The translations under genes were made by a program, and so were the position numbers. Source: Nitratireductor aestuarii (GTDB lineage: Bacteria > Pseudomonadota > Alphaproteobacteria > Rhizobiales > Rhizobiaceae). From it: 64,000 bases of DNA. Where the stretch lies: NCBI RefSeq assembly GCF_014641695.1, contig NZ_BMIF01000001.1, positions 558,001-622,000 on the forward strand. The letters are read 5' to 3'. The notes under the pieces were generated by a model. It did no database searches, was not told the origin of the DNA, and saw nothing but the letters and a program-made list of their open reading frames with translations. Of the stretch, positions 53,038 to 62,243 are shown in pieces (the first letter of the stretch is position 1; every line of letters starts with the position of its first letter).

Positions 53038-53691
53038 ATGAAACTAGACGAAAGTTCTGAGGGTCTGGCACTGCCTGCGCGGGTTGCAGCCTTTCACACG
53101 AGACGTCGCCTGTCCTGCATCGTTGAGGAGCTATGTGCCCGCGCTGGACACAGCGTCAGCGTACAGGAGATCCGCGACGCACTCGGCGAGCGCAGCTTTG
53201 CGACGCTGCTCCTCTTCTTCGCGCTCCTGAACCTCCTGCCCCTGCCCCCCGGCACGACGCTGGTCCTTGGCCTGCCGCTGATGCTGGTCGCCATGCAGAT
53301 GGTGAGTGGCCGCGAGGCGGTGTGGCTGCCAAATTTCCTGCTGTCGAAGTCGCTCACCGCCGAGCAGTTCCGCAAGCTTTCCGAGAAGATGCTGCCGCGC
53401 CTGCAATGGCTCGAGAGCCTCGTTCGCCCGCGTTACTGGCCCTTCGGCAACTCCAAGACGGCTGAGCGCGTGATCGGCCTTGTGGCGCTGGTGCTTGGAA
53501 CGGTGGTGACCCTGCCGATCCCATTCGGGAACTGGTTTCCCGCACTTGCCTGCGCGCTCTTCGGGCTGGCGCTCGCCGAGCGTGATGGCCTTGTTCTGGT
53601 GGCCGCGAGCCTGACCGTCGTCATCTCCGTCACGATGCTGGGGCTGGTATTTGGCACCGCCGGCGTCATGGCCAGTATGGTTTTCAGCTGA
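53038..53691 (+). CDS. exoD: ExoD family membrane protein
   Basis: 217 residues with about four hydrophobic segments. RSFATLLLFFALLNLLPLPPGTTLVLGLPLM (about 51-83) is the ExoD family core, with PNFLLSKSL and ALACALFGLALAERDGL later. ExoD is needed for exopolysaccharide production and alkali tolerance in Sinorhizobium, by unknown mechanism. Possibly co-transcribed with the DUF4893 gene. A terminator follows directly. Confidence 0.85.
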   Translation: MKLDESSEGLALPARVAAFHTRRRLSCIVEELCARAGHSVSVQEIRDALGERSFATLLLFFALLNLLPLPPGTTLVLGLPLMLVAMQMVSGREAVWLPNFLLSKSLTAEQFRKLSEKMLPRLQWLESLVRPRYWPFGNSKTAERVIGLVALVLGTVVTLPIPFGNWFPALACALFGLALAERDGLVLVAASLTVVISVTMLGLVFGTAGVMASMVFS

Positions 53692-53699
53692 GAAATGAG

Positions 53700-53723
53700 A
53701 AAGAGCGCCAGGTGGCGCTCTTT
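53700..53723. terminator. Bidirectional terminator between exoD and the LysR gene
   Basis: Perfect stem AAAGAGCGCC / GGCGCTCTTT with a 4-base loop, overlapping the last codon of the LysR gene. It serves both convergent genes. Confidence 0.8.
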
Positions 53724-54627
53724 ACGCTTGGACCTTCTGGGTCTCCGAAAACATCTCGAACGTTGCGCGGATATGATCGGCCACCGCGCGCACCGGCGCC
53801 GATGCATCTGGCGCCACCAGCATGCCGATCTGATAATTCCCCATGTCTGGCAAGCCGTCGTCTGTCGTGAGCTCGACCATGTCCGGTCCGAGGAAGGATT
53901 TCGGCAGCGGAGCCACGGCAAGGTCGGCGAGGATTGCCGCCCGCTGGCCCGCCGAAAAGGCGCTCATATAGGCAATCCGGAACTTCCGGTCGGTGCCCGC
54001 CAGCGATTGCAGCGCCGAGGCGCGCCAGGCGCAGCCCTCTTCCCAAAGGGATAGCGGCAGAGGATCGCGCAGATGCGCGCAGCCTCCCTTGGCCCCTGCC
54101 CACACGATCGGCTCACTCAAGAGAATTTCGGCCGTTGGATCCGCGGCCACGTCGGTGCAGGTCAGAAGCGTGATGTCCAGCTGCCGGCTGGCAATACGCC
54201 TGCGCAGGTTTGTGCTGACGTCGATCACCACATCAACCGCAATCGAAGGATGCGACAACGAAAAGCGCTTCAGCACGCTCGGCAGGACCCGCTCGCCATA
54301 GTCGTCGGGCGAACCCAACCGCACCACGCCGCTGATATCGGAGAGCACGAATTTCGACACCGCCTCCCGGTTGAGTGCCAAGAGCCGCCTGGCATAGGTA
54401 AGCAGGATCTCGCCATCGGCGGTCAGCGTCACGGAGCGGGCATCACGCGAGAATACCGATCGCCCCACGATCTCCTCCAGCTTCTTGATCTGCATGGAAA
54501 CCGCCGAGGGTGTGCGGAACACCATATTGGCCGCGGTGGTGAAGCTTCCGGTCTCAGCGATTGCAACGAACGTACGCAGCACGTCCAGTTCGAGCAACGG
54601 CATCGGATGGTTGAAGGGTGCATTCAT
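53722..54627 (-). CDS. LysR-family transcriptional regulator
   Basis: 301 residues from ATG 54627, with GAAGGT upstream; the frame opens at 54660. The N-terminal winged helix-turn-helix (LLELDVLRTFVAIAETGSFTTAANMVFRTPSAVSMQIKKLEE) is standard, followed by the effector domain, e.g. GVVRLGSPDDYGERVLPSVLKRFSLSHPSIAVDV. The effector is unknown. It lies divergent from the DUF1127 gene with about 110 bases between, the classic arrangement for a LysR and its target. Confidence 0.92.
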   Translation of the reverse strand: MNAPFNHPMPLLELDVLRTFVAIAETGSFTTAANMVFRTPSAVSMQIKKLEEIVGRSVFSRDARSVTLTADGEILLTYARRLLALNREAVSKFVLSDISGVVRLGSPDDYGERVLPSVLKRFSLSHPSIAVDVVIDVSTNLRRRIASRQLDITLLTCTDVAADPTAEILLSEPIVWAGAKGGCAHLRDPLPLSLWEEGCAWRASALQSLAGTDRKFRIAYMSAFSAGQRAAILADLAVAPLPKSFLGPDMVELTTDDGLPDMGNYQIGMLVAPDASAPVRAVADHIRATFEMFSETQKVQA

Positions 54628-54735
54628 GATCAAACCTTCAATAAGATTGATCGATAACATAAGTTCATTGCGTTTGATTGAACGTCAAACTGCCTGCATA
54701 GTCAAGCTGCAGACCTCAAGGGATGGAGTTGAACG

Positions 54736-54903
54736 ATGTTACTACTGACACTTACGAACCTTCTGGAGAGACACAGGCTGCGGTGGCGGCAGCGGCAGAC
54801 TGAACGGATGCTGCGCAGCTTGCCTGCAGAACTGCAAAAGGACATCGGCTGGCCAACCAGCTCCAGATGGTCCTCACCCTCATCTCGTGCCAACGAGTGC
54901 TAG
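54736..54903 (+). CDS. DUF1127 (YjiS-like) small protein
   Basis: 55 residues from ATG 54736, MLLLTLTNLLERHRLRWRQRQTER onwards. The block MLRSLPAELQKDIGWP matches the L-x-x-L-x-x-E-L-x-x-D-I-G-W pattern of DUF1127/YjiS. The first half is amphipathic and basic. In rhizobia small DUF1127 proteins have been tied to phosphate, carbon and RNA metabolism. It is a candidate target of the divergent LysR regulator and is followed by a strong terminator. Confidence 0.8.
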   Translation: MLLLTLTNLLERHRLRWRQRQTERMLRSLPAELQKDIGWPTSSRWSSPSSRANEC

Positions 54904-54945
54904 GGTGATTGAATGCGACCTCGCTGTAAATTCACAAACTGATAC

Positions 54946-54974
54946 GGAGCGCTACTCGCCAGCGCTCCGTTTTT
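54946..54974 (+). terminator. Intrinsic terminator of the DUF1127 gene
   Basis: Stem GGAGCGCT / AGCGCTCC with a 7-base loop, then GTTTTT. It ends the DUF1127 gene 43 bases past its stop and borders the convergent DUF1194 gene. Confidence 0.88.
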
Positions 54975-54995
54975 CCATGTGCCACTGAGAGTGAT

Positions 54996-55811
54996 CTACT
55001 GCTGCCACTGCAGCATGCGGCCCTGCCAGCGCTTCTCGCCCACCAGGCAATCATAAGGCGCCCTGGCCTGAATCCTGATCACCTTCGCCTCACCAAGATC
55101 CATCCCATTGTCCGCCAGCTCGATCACGAGCTTCCGGCGCACCGCTTCCGCGAACTGCGACCAGTCATTGACTGGAATGGTGAACGCCCCCGGGCCACCC
55201 ACAACACACTCGCTGTAATAGACGTCGAGCTCTTCCACATCATAGCTGGAGCTGTAGCCGGACGACGTCATGAGAGGCAGGCCATTGATGGTGATGCCAT
55301 TGTTCACCAGCTTGTCCCGAGCATCTGCGACAGGTCGGCCCTGGTTGTTCGGACCGTCACCTGAAATATCAAGAACGCGGCGTAACCCCTTGTAGGGGCT
55401 CTCGGCGAACAGATCGCCTGCAAAGTCCAGCGCACCGGAGATAGACGTGCGTCGTGCGCTGTTTGACGGATCGACCGACAGGCGATCAGCCACCTTCTTT
55501 GCATCCTCCGCCGAACTGATGGAGGTCCAGGGCACTACAACACGCTGGGAGAAACTGCCGGCCCATTCGAAATAGGCAAGCGCGATGCGACCGTAGACTC
55601 CGTCGTGGATCGCCTTCAGAACGGTTTCATGCTGAAGCGCCTCGGCATAGCCGCGACGCTGGATCTCGAGTTCGGTGGGCGACATGGAAAGGGAAACGTC
55701 GACGGCCAGAATGATCTCTACATCGACCTCTTCCTGAGCCTGTCCCAGGGAAGGCATCAGCAAAACACCAGTCAGCACTACGGCTTGAAATGCGCGACTT
55801 ATCCACCTCAT
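54996..55811 (-). CDS. Secreted DUF1194 (von Willebrand A-like) protein
   Basis: 271 residues from ATG 55811; the frame opens at 55853. Signal peptide (RAFQAVVLTGVLLMPSLGQA) cleaves about residue 26. ILAVDVSLSMSPTE carries a D-x-S-x-S MIDAS metal site of a von Willebrand A fold, with the Thr/Asp partners at SISGALDFAG and LDISGDGPNNQG. DUF1194 proteins are periplasmic and of unknown function. It lies 180 bases from the EF-hand gene. Confidence 0.88.
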   Translation of the reverse strand: MRWISRAFQAVVLTGVLLMPSLGQAQEEVDVEIILAVDVSLSMSPTELEIQRRGYAEALQHETVLKAIHDGVYGRIALAYFEWAGSFSQRVVVPWTSISSAEDAKKVADRLSVDPSNSARRTSISGALDFAGDLFAESPYKGLRRVLDISGDGPNNQGRPVADARDKLVNNGITINGLPLMTSSGYSSSYDVEELDVYYSECVVGGPGAFTIPVNDWSQFAEAVRRKLVIELADNGMDLGEAKVIRIQARAPYDCLVGEKRWQGRMLQWQQ

Positions 55812-55914
55812 GCAGGAAATTGTAGGCGCATCCCGGGCTGTGACAATAAACACGTAAAAGAAAATCCTGCCCGGATGATCACTTTTTTGGCACTAAGCCT
55901 TGGCGGGCAGGCAT

Positions 55915-55940
55915 TTGCCGCCCCCGAGAAGGGCGGCAAG
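55915..55940. other. Hairpin of 9 bp in the gap between DUF1194 and EF-hand genes
   Basis: Arms TTGCCGCCC / GGGCGGCAA with a short loop, TTTTA on the plus-strand side. Probably part of the 3' end of the EF-hand gene on the minus strand, though no T-run follows in that direction. Confidence 0.4.
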
Positions 55941-55990
55941 ACCGTTTTATTTGTCCCTCATATCAAGCGGGAGAGTATTCCGAACAAGCT

Positions 55991-56605
55991 TTACTGCGCT
56001 GCCGGTGTTTCAGCGGCCGGTGCATCCGTCGTAACGTGATCCGGCGCCATCCGGTGATCGCGGAACTGACCGAAGTGAGGAGCACCACGGCCCTCCCAAC
56101 GTCCATGCTTCTGGTCGGCGCCCATGTGGCGTGGTCCCATATGTCCCGGTCCCATGCCCTTGCCCATGACGCGGTGGGCGCGACGCAGCTCTTCCGGGCT
56201 CACCTTGCCGTCGTCATTGGTGTCGAGCAGGGCGAGATGCTTCTCGTTCTGGCGTTCCAGCTCCGCAATGGTCACCTTGCCATCACCATCCACGTCGAGA
56301 CGGCGGGACATTGCACGGGCACGACGTTCGAACTCGCGCTTCTGGATGAAGGCCACAAGCTCTTCCTGGGAAAGCTCACCGTCACCATTGGCGTCGGCCG
56401 TCTTCAGCGCATCGATGCGACGCTTGCCGAATTCTTCAGGCGTGATGAACCCGTCCTTGTCTGCATCGATCCGGCCAAAACCACGGCTCTTCTGGGACTG
56501 GGCAGCTGCGTGCTTCTCCGCGGGGGCAGTCTGTTCCTGCGCCATCGCCAGCGGGCCGGCAACAACGGAAATGGCTACAGCCGACAAGAGGATTTTGCGT
56601 AGCAT
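55991..56605 (-). CDS. Secreted four-EF-hand protein with His/Met-rich tail
   Basis: 204 residues from ATG 56605. Signal peptide (MLRKILLSAVAISVVAGPLAMA) cleaves about residue 22. Four EF-hand loops with Asp at positions 1, 3 and 5: DADKDGFITPEEF, DANGDGELSQEEL, DVDGDGKVTIAEL, DTNDDGKVSPEEL. Each ends in the Glu needed for calcium. The C-terminal 55 residues (MGKGMGPGHMGPRHMG ... HFGQFRDHRMAPDH) are rich in His, Met and Gly and might bind copper or nickel. Calcium binding is inferred from the loops. Periplasmic or secreted. It stands alone. Confidence 0.9.
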   Translation of the reverse strand: MLRKILLSAVAISVVAGPLAMAQEQTAPAEKHAAAQSQKSRGFGRIDADKDGFITPEEFGKRRIDALKTADANGDGELSQEELVAFIQKREFERRARAMSRRLDVDGDGKVTIAELERQNEKHLALLDTNDDGKVSPEELRRAHRVMGKGMGPGHMGPRHMGADQKHGRWEGRGAPHFGQFRDHRMAPDHVTTDAPAAETPAAQ

Positions 56606-56831
56606 GTCTTTCTCCAAGTAGTCTCGCCGAGAGGTTCGGCTTGTCATGTCCCTATGTGACCTTTGTAGCGGTCCGAACATTACCGAGACGTGGCCAGATC
56701 ATTACAATCGTGTAAGATAACAGGCAGTTCGCATAACGACTCCGTAAGCGCAGGCAGCCTTTGTCTTGACATTGACCTGCCCTATCGGCCACCCATCAAC
56801 AGATAGCGTAGTTTTAAGAGAGCATCTGATC

Positions 56832-58025
56832 ATGCCCAAGCTTTCCAATCGTATCACCGGCATCATGCCTTCCGGAAAGGACGGATGGGAAGTCCACTTC
56901 GCGGCCCTCACCCGTAAGCAGGCGGGCGAGCCGATCCTGATGCTTTCCGTTGGCGACCACGACTTCGACACGCCGGAAGGAACGGTGGATGCCTGCATCG
57001 ATGCGCTGCGCTCCGGGAAACATCACTATATCCAGCTTCCGGGCCTGCCGCGTCTGCGCAGCGCGCTTGCGAAGATGACGGAAGAATGCACCCGCACCGA
57101 GACGGCGGCTGAGGAGATCATCGTCACCCAGGGTGGCCAGGGCGCGCTGTTCGCAGCCTGCCAGGCAACGCTGGACGTGGGCGATCACGCGATTGTCGTC
57201 GCGCCCTATTACGCCACCTACCCGGGCACAATACGGGCAGCGGGCGCGACGCTGACGGAAGTTACCGCGCGGCCCGAGCTTGGCTTTGCTCCCGATCCGA
57301 AGGACATCGAAGCAGCAATCCGTCCCGAGACGCGTCTGCTGATGATCAACTCGCCCAACAACCCGACGGGCGCCGTCTATTCACGCGAAATGATCGAGGC
57401 CATTGCCGACATCTGCCGCCGGCACGACCTGTGGCTCCTCTCCGATGAAGTCTACTGGACACTGGCTGCAGGCCGCGAGCACGTCTCCCCACGGTCGCTG
57501 CCCGGCATGAAGGAGCGCACGCTGGTCGTGAACTCGCTGTCGAAGAGCCACGGCATGACGGGCTGGCGTCTCGGCTGGCTCACCGCACCTGCGGAAGTCA
57601 TCCTGAAGCTGATCAACCTCAACATCGTGTCGAGCTACGGCATGGCCGATTTCATCTCGCACGCTGCCGTGGCAGCGGTCGAGAAGCGCTATGGCGTGGA
57701 TGAGATTGCAGACCGCTACAAGGCGCGCCGCAAGATTTTCATGGACGCGCTGGAGGGTGCTGAAAACATCGTCATCCGTGGTTCGGAAGGCGCGATGTAT
57801 GTGATGCTCGACGTATCAGCGATCGAGCCGGATGCGGAAACCTTCGCCTGGGCGCTGCTCGATGCAGAGCAGATCGCAGCTCTGCCGGGAACGAGCTTCG
57901 GCGAGGCCGCGCAGGGACACCTGCGCTTCTCCATGTGCCAGGAGGAGCACCTGCTCAAGACGGCTGCGGAGCGTATCCGCCGTTTCGCAAAGAACTATGT
58001 AAGGCGCGCCGATGCCGCTGAGTAA
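56832..58025 (+). CDS. PLP-dependent aminotransferase, arginine:pyruvate-transaminase-like
   Basis: 397 residues from ATG 56832; the frame opens at 56766. Fold-type I aminotransferase; Schiff-base Lys in NSLSKSHGMTGWRLGW (about 240), NSPNNPTGA (about 177-185) and the cofactor-binding SDEVYW. The block WEVHFAALTRKQAGEPILMLSVGDHDFDTP at the start and the HVSPRSLPGMKERT stretch match the AruH type, which transfers the amino group of arginine to pyruvate, more than aspartate aminotransferases, as far as I can tell by eye. It stands alone, with a promoter region of about 220 bases. Confidence 0.85.
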   Translation: MPKLSNRITGIMPSGKDGWEVHFAALTRKQAGEPILMLSVGDHDFDTPEGTVDACIDALRSGKHHYIQLPGLPRLRSALAKMTEECTRTETAAEEIIVTQGGQGALFAACQATLDVGDHAIVVAPYYATYPGTIRAAGATLTEVTARPELGFAPDPKDIEAAIRPETRLLMINSPNNPTGAVYSREMIEAIADICRRHDLWLLSDEVYWTLAAGREHVSPRSLPGMKERTLVVNSLSKSHGMTGWRLGWLTAPAEVILKLINLNIVSSYGMADFISHAAVAAVEKRYGVDEIADRYKARRKIFMDALEGAENIVIRGSEGAMYVMLDVSAIEPDAETFAWALLDAEQIAALPGTSFGEAAQGHLRFSMCQEEHLLKTAAERIRRFAKNYVRRADAAE

Positions 58026-58033
58026 GGCATCCC

Positions 58034-58058
58034 GAGCGTCAGGGTAAACCTGACGCTC
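58034..58058. terminator. Hairpin between aminotransferase and secreted protein genes
   Basis: Perfect 10-bp arms GAGCGTCAGG / CCTGACGCTC with a 5-base loop. It overlaps the stop codon region of the convergent minus-strand gene. No T-run on either side, so the terminator role is inferred from position. Confidence 0.55.
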
Positions 58059-58389
58059 AATCTCTCAGGATGCGCATGGAGTCGAAGCGCTCGAAACGCG
58101 ACTCGGCCACGCACGTGTAGCCGATGCGGCAGGACTGGCCATCCCCGGTGTCGACCCATGCATCCTTGATATCGAGGCCGGTCGGGCAATACATCTGATC
58201 CGCCACGTAGCGGTCGTAAGTATGCGGCCCAGTGGTCAGCACGATTCCGCCCTCTTGCTCGACCAGCATTTTGGCCTGGTCGCACGTCATGCTGCGAACA
58301 TCCGGCCGTCGCACCTGCTGGGCCTCTGCCATTGAGATGCCTGTCACAAGCGCAGCCATCGCCAACGCGCCAACCTTAAACTTACGCAT
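58057..58389 (-). CDS. Secreted small cysteine-containing protein
   Basis: 110 residues. Signal peptide (MRKFKVGALAMAALVTGISMAEA) cleaves about residue 23. The mature part has four Cys: SMTCDQAK, QMYCPTG, and QSCRIGYTC, likely two disulfides. VRSMTCDQAKMLVEQEGGIVLTTGPHTYDRYV is a strongly patterned segment that I recall as conserved among rhizobia, without known function. The ending (RFERFDSMRILRD) is charged. Convergent with the aminotransferase. Confidence 0.78.
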   Translation of the reverse strand: MRKFKVGALAMAALVTGISMAEAQQVRRPDVRSMTCDQAKMLVEQEGGIVLTTGPHTYDRYVADQMYCPTGLDIKDAWVDTGDGQSCRIGYTCVAESRFERFDSMRILRD

Positions 58390-58511
58390 TTCTCCGCCTC
58401 CACACGCAAAATTCCCCGCGCTCGGGAACCAAACGCGGAATGCTGCATTATGATCCGTTAGGCCTGTGAAAAGGCTCCTAACTCCCCAGAGGTTCTTCCA
58501 ACCAGAGCGCG

Positions 58512-59282
58512 ATGTCAGATCCAGTTCAACCTATTTCAGCACTCGACTTTTCTACCTTTCATCCAGAACGAACAGCATTTTTTCTCGATTTTGACGGTAC
58601 GCTCGCGCCGATTGTTGAACATCCGGACGCCGTTTCAGTTCCCATTCAGACCATGAACGCCATTGCCAGCCTGGCGAAGACCAGCGCATTGGCGATCGTC
58701 ACGGGCCGACGCATCGATGATATCGACCGCTTCCTCTCTCCGCTGGAGCTTCCGGTTGCTGGTGTCCATGGGCTGGAGAGACGAAGTGCCGATGGCGTAA
58801 TTCACGGGGTGCCAATCAACGAAGAAGCGTTGAAGGACGTCTCCGAGCAACTCTCACAATTCGTGATCCGCAATCCCGGCCTCATCCTTGAGCCAAAGCG
58901 CGGCTCCATCGCGCTTCACTTCCGCCAGCGCCCGGATCTGGCTGACGAGTGCGTTGCTCAGGTCGCAACGAGCACGGCTCCTTACCCGGACCTGCATGTG
59001 CTCCCCGGCAAGATGGTGCTTGAGGTAAAGGCCGGCAGCGCCTCCAAGGGAGCGGCCATCCGCGCCTTCATGCAGGAAGCGCCCTTTGCCGGAAAGCAGC
59101 CCTTCTTTGTCGGAGATGATGTGACGGACGAGGAAGCTTTTCCCATTGTCCGCCAATCGGGCGGGGTGACCGTGCGCATCGGCGAAGGCGCCACCGCAGC
59201 CATGTACCGCGCGTCCGGCCCGGAAGAACTTTCCGAGTGGCTAACCGCCCTCGCCCAGACTTTTCCAAAACCTGAAGCATAG
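58512..59282 (+). CDS. otsB: Trehalose-6-phosphate phosphatase
   Basis: 256 residues. HAD-type phosphatase: motif I FLDFDGTLAPI (about 23-33), motif II IVTGRR, and KGAAIRAFM plus GDDVTDEEAF (motif IV) in the C-terminal part. These are OtsB signatures; it dephosphorylates trehalose 6-phosphate, product of OtsA. The gene is 112 bases upstream of otsA. Together they make trehalose, an osmoprotectant. Confidence 0.95.
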   Translation: MSDPVQPISALDFSTFHPERTAFFLDFDGTLAPIVEHPDAVSVPIQTMNAIASLAKTSALAIVTGRRIDDIDRFLSPLELPVAGVHGLERRSADGVIHGVPINEEALKDVSEQLSQFVIRNPGLILEPKRGSIALHFRQRPDLADECVAQVATSTAPYPDLHVLPGKMVLEVKAGSASKGAAIRAFMQEAPFAGKQPFFVGDDVTDEEAFPIVRQSGGVTVRIGEGATAAMYRASGPEELSEWLTALAQTFPKPEA

Positions 59283-59394
59283 GAGATCAAGCGACATTCA
59301 TGAGCAAGAGCAGAGAACGTCACGCTCGATGGAACAGGTTGTCATCCATGACATTTCGGCTGTCGGATCATGCTGATCCTAGGGAGATCGTTCG

Positions 59395-60783
59395 ATGAAC
59401 AGACTAGTGATCGTCTCGAACCGCGTTGCGGATCTATCAAGCTCGGCGCAGGCCGGTGGCCTGGCTGTCGGTGTGGGCGATGCCTTGCGCCAGCGCGGTG
59501 GCGTCTGGCTCGGCTGGGATGGGCAGACGCTGAAGTATGAAGAGCCTCCAGAACCGCGTATCCGAAAAATCGGTCCGGTCACACAGGCAACGATCCCGCT
59601 GACCCAGCAGGACTACGAAGAATTTTATCTGGGGTTCTCGAACAGCGTTCTCTGGCCGCTCTTTCACTACCGGCTCGATCTTGTTGATTATAAATCCGAT
59701 TTCCTCGATGGCTATCGCCGTGTGAACGGCAAGTTCGCCGATGCACTGCTCACCGTCCTGCAGCCGGATGACGTCATCTGGATCCACGATTATCATCTGA
59801 TCCCGCTTGCCTCGGAGCTGCGCCAGCGCGGCTGCACCCAGCGGATCGGCTTCTTCCTCCACATCCCCTTCCCGCCACCGGAGATCATGGCTGCCGTTCC
59901 GAAGCATCGCTGGCTGGTTGAATCCCTGCTCGACTTCGACGTCATCGGCTTCCAGACAAACACCGACCTCGGCAATCTGCAGCACTACGTGGAAGACCAG
60001 CTCGGCTACCAGATGAATGGCAACCGCATAAAGATCGACGATCGCGAGGTCATCGCCGGCTGCTTCCCCATCGGCATTGACGTCGACGCCTTCAACCAGA
60101 TGGCGCAGCAGGGCAACGAGGAGGTGCAGATCGAAATGCACCGTCGCCGCGTTCTGGGCCGTCAACAGATCATTGGCGTCGATCGGCTCGACTACACCAA
60201 GGGCCTACCGGACCGCCTGCGCGCCTTCGGCCGTCTGCTCGAGCTCTTTCCGGAGCTGCGCAAGAACGTCGCCCTCATGCAGATCGCGACGCCAACGCGC
60301 GAAGAGGTGGAAGCCTATGTCGAGATCCGCAAGGAGCTCGAGGCGCTTTCAGGCGCGATCAACGGTCGGTTCGCAGACTTCAACTGGACGCCTGTGCGCT
60401 ACATGTACGGCACCGTCCCGCGTGATGCGCTGGCAGCGCTCTTCCGCGCAAGCCAGGTGGGCTTTGTGACGCCCCTGCGCGACGGCATGAACCTGGTCGC
60501 TAAGGAGTACGTCGCAGCTCAGTCTATCGACAATCCGGGGGTTCTGGTGCTGTCCAAGTTTGCCGGCGCTGCTGAAGAATTGCGTGAAGCTTTGATCGTA
60601 AACCCTTATGATAGCGATGATATGGCTCGCACGCTATGCCATGCGTTGACGATGCCGCTTGGTGAGCGGCAGGAACGCCAGCAGGCTCTCATCGATCGCA
60701 TCCGCAAGAAGGATGCACGTTGGTGGCTCAACACCTTCATGGACGCGCTGGAGAACAACCAGTACACGCCAGCGAACTGTTAA
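59395..60783 (+). CDS. otsA: Alpha,alpha-trehalose-phosphate synthase (UDP-forming)
   Basis: 462 residues, the usual length, ATG preceded by AGGGAGATCG. GT20 glycosyltransferase that joins UDP-glucose and glucose 6-phosphate. RLVIVSNRVADLS (residues 2-14), YHRLDLVDYKSDF-like HYRLDLVDY, WIHDYHLIPLASELR, GVDRLDYTKGLPDRLRAF and the C-terminal TPLRDGMNLVAKEYVAAQ are all diagnostic. It pairs with otsB just upstream; the order otsB-otsA with a gap of 112 bases suggests one transcript. A strong terminator follows. Confidence 0.96.
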   Translation: MNRLVIVSNRVADLSSSAQAGGLAVGVGDALRQRGGVWLGWDGQTLKYEEPPEPRIRKIGPVTQATIPLTQQDYEEFYLGFSNSVLWPLFHYRLDLVDYKSDFLDGYRRVNGKFADALLTVLQPDDVIWIHDYHLIPLASELRQRGCTQRIGFFLHIPFPPPEIMAAVPKHRWLVESLLDFDVIGFQTNTDLGNLQHYVEDQLGYQMNGNRIKIDDREVIAGCFPIGIDVDAFNQMAQQGNEEVQIEMHRRRVLGRQQIIGVDRLDYTKGLPDRLRAFGRLLELFPELRKNVALMQIATPTREEVEAYVEIRKELEALSGAINGRFADFNWTPVRYMYGTVPRDALAALFRASQVGFVTPLRDGMNLVAKEYVAAQSIDNPGVLVLSKFAGAAEELREALIVNPYDSDDMARTLCHALTMPLGERQERQQALIDRIRKKDARWWLNTFMDALENNQYTPANC

Positions 60784-60786
60784 AGC

Positions 60787-60825
60787 AAAACGGCCCTGCA
60801 AGCGAATGCCTGCAGGGCCGTTTTT
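60787..60825. terminator. Bidirectional terminator between otsA and eno
   Basis: 14-bp stem AAAACGGCCCTGCA / TGCAGGGCCGTTTT with a 10-base loop and T-run on the plus side, A-run on the other. It lies 3 bases after the otsA stop and 19 before the eno stop. Confidence 0.9.
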
Positions 60826-60843
60826 ATGAATGCTAGGAGCAGC

Positions 60844-62220
<1,377 letters not shown>

Positions 62221-62243
62221 TTATATGGAAGCGATTTTAACAC

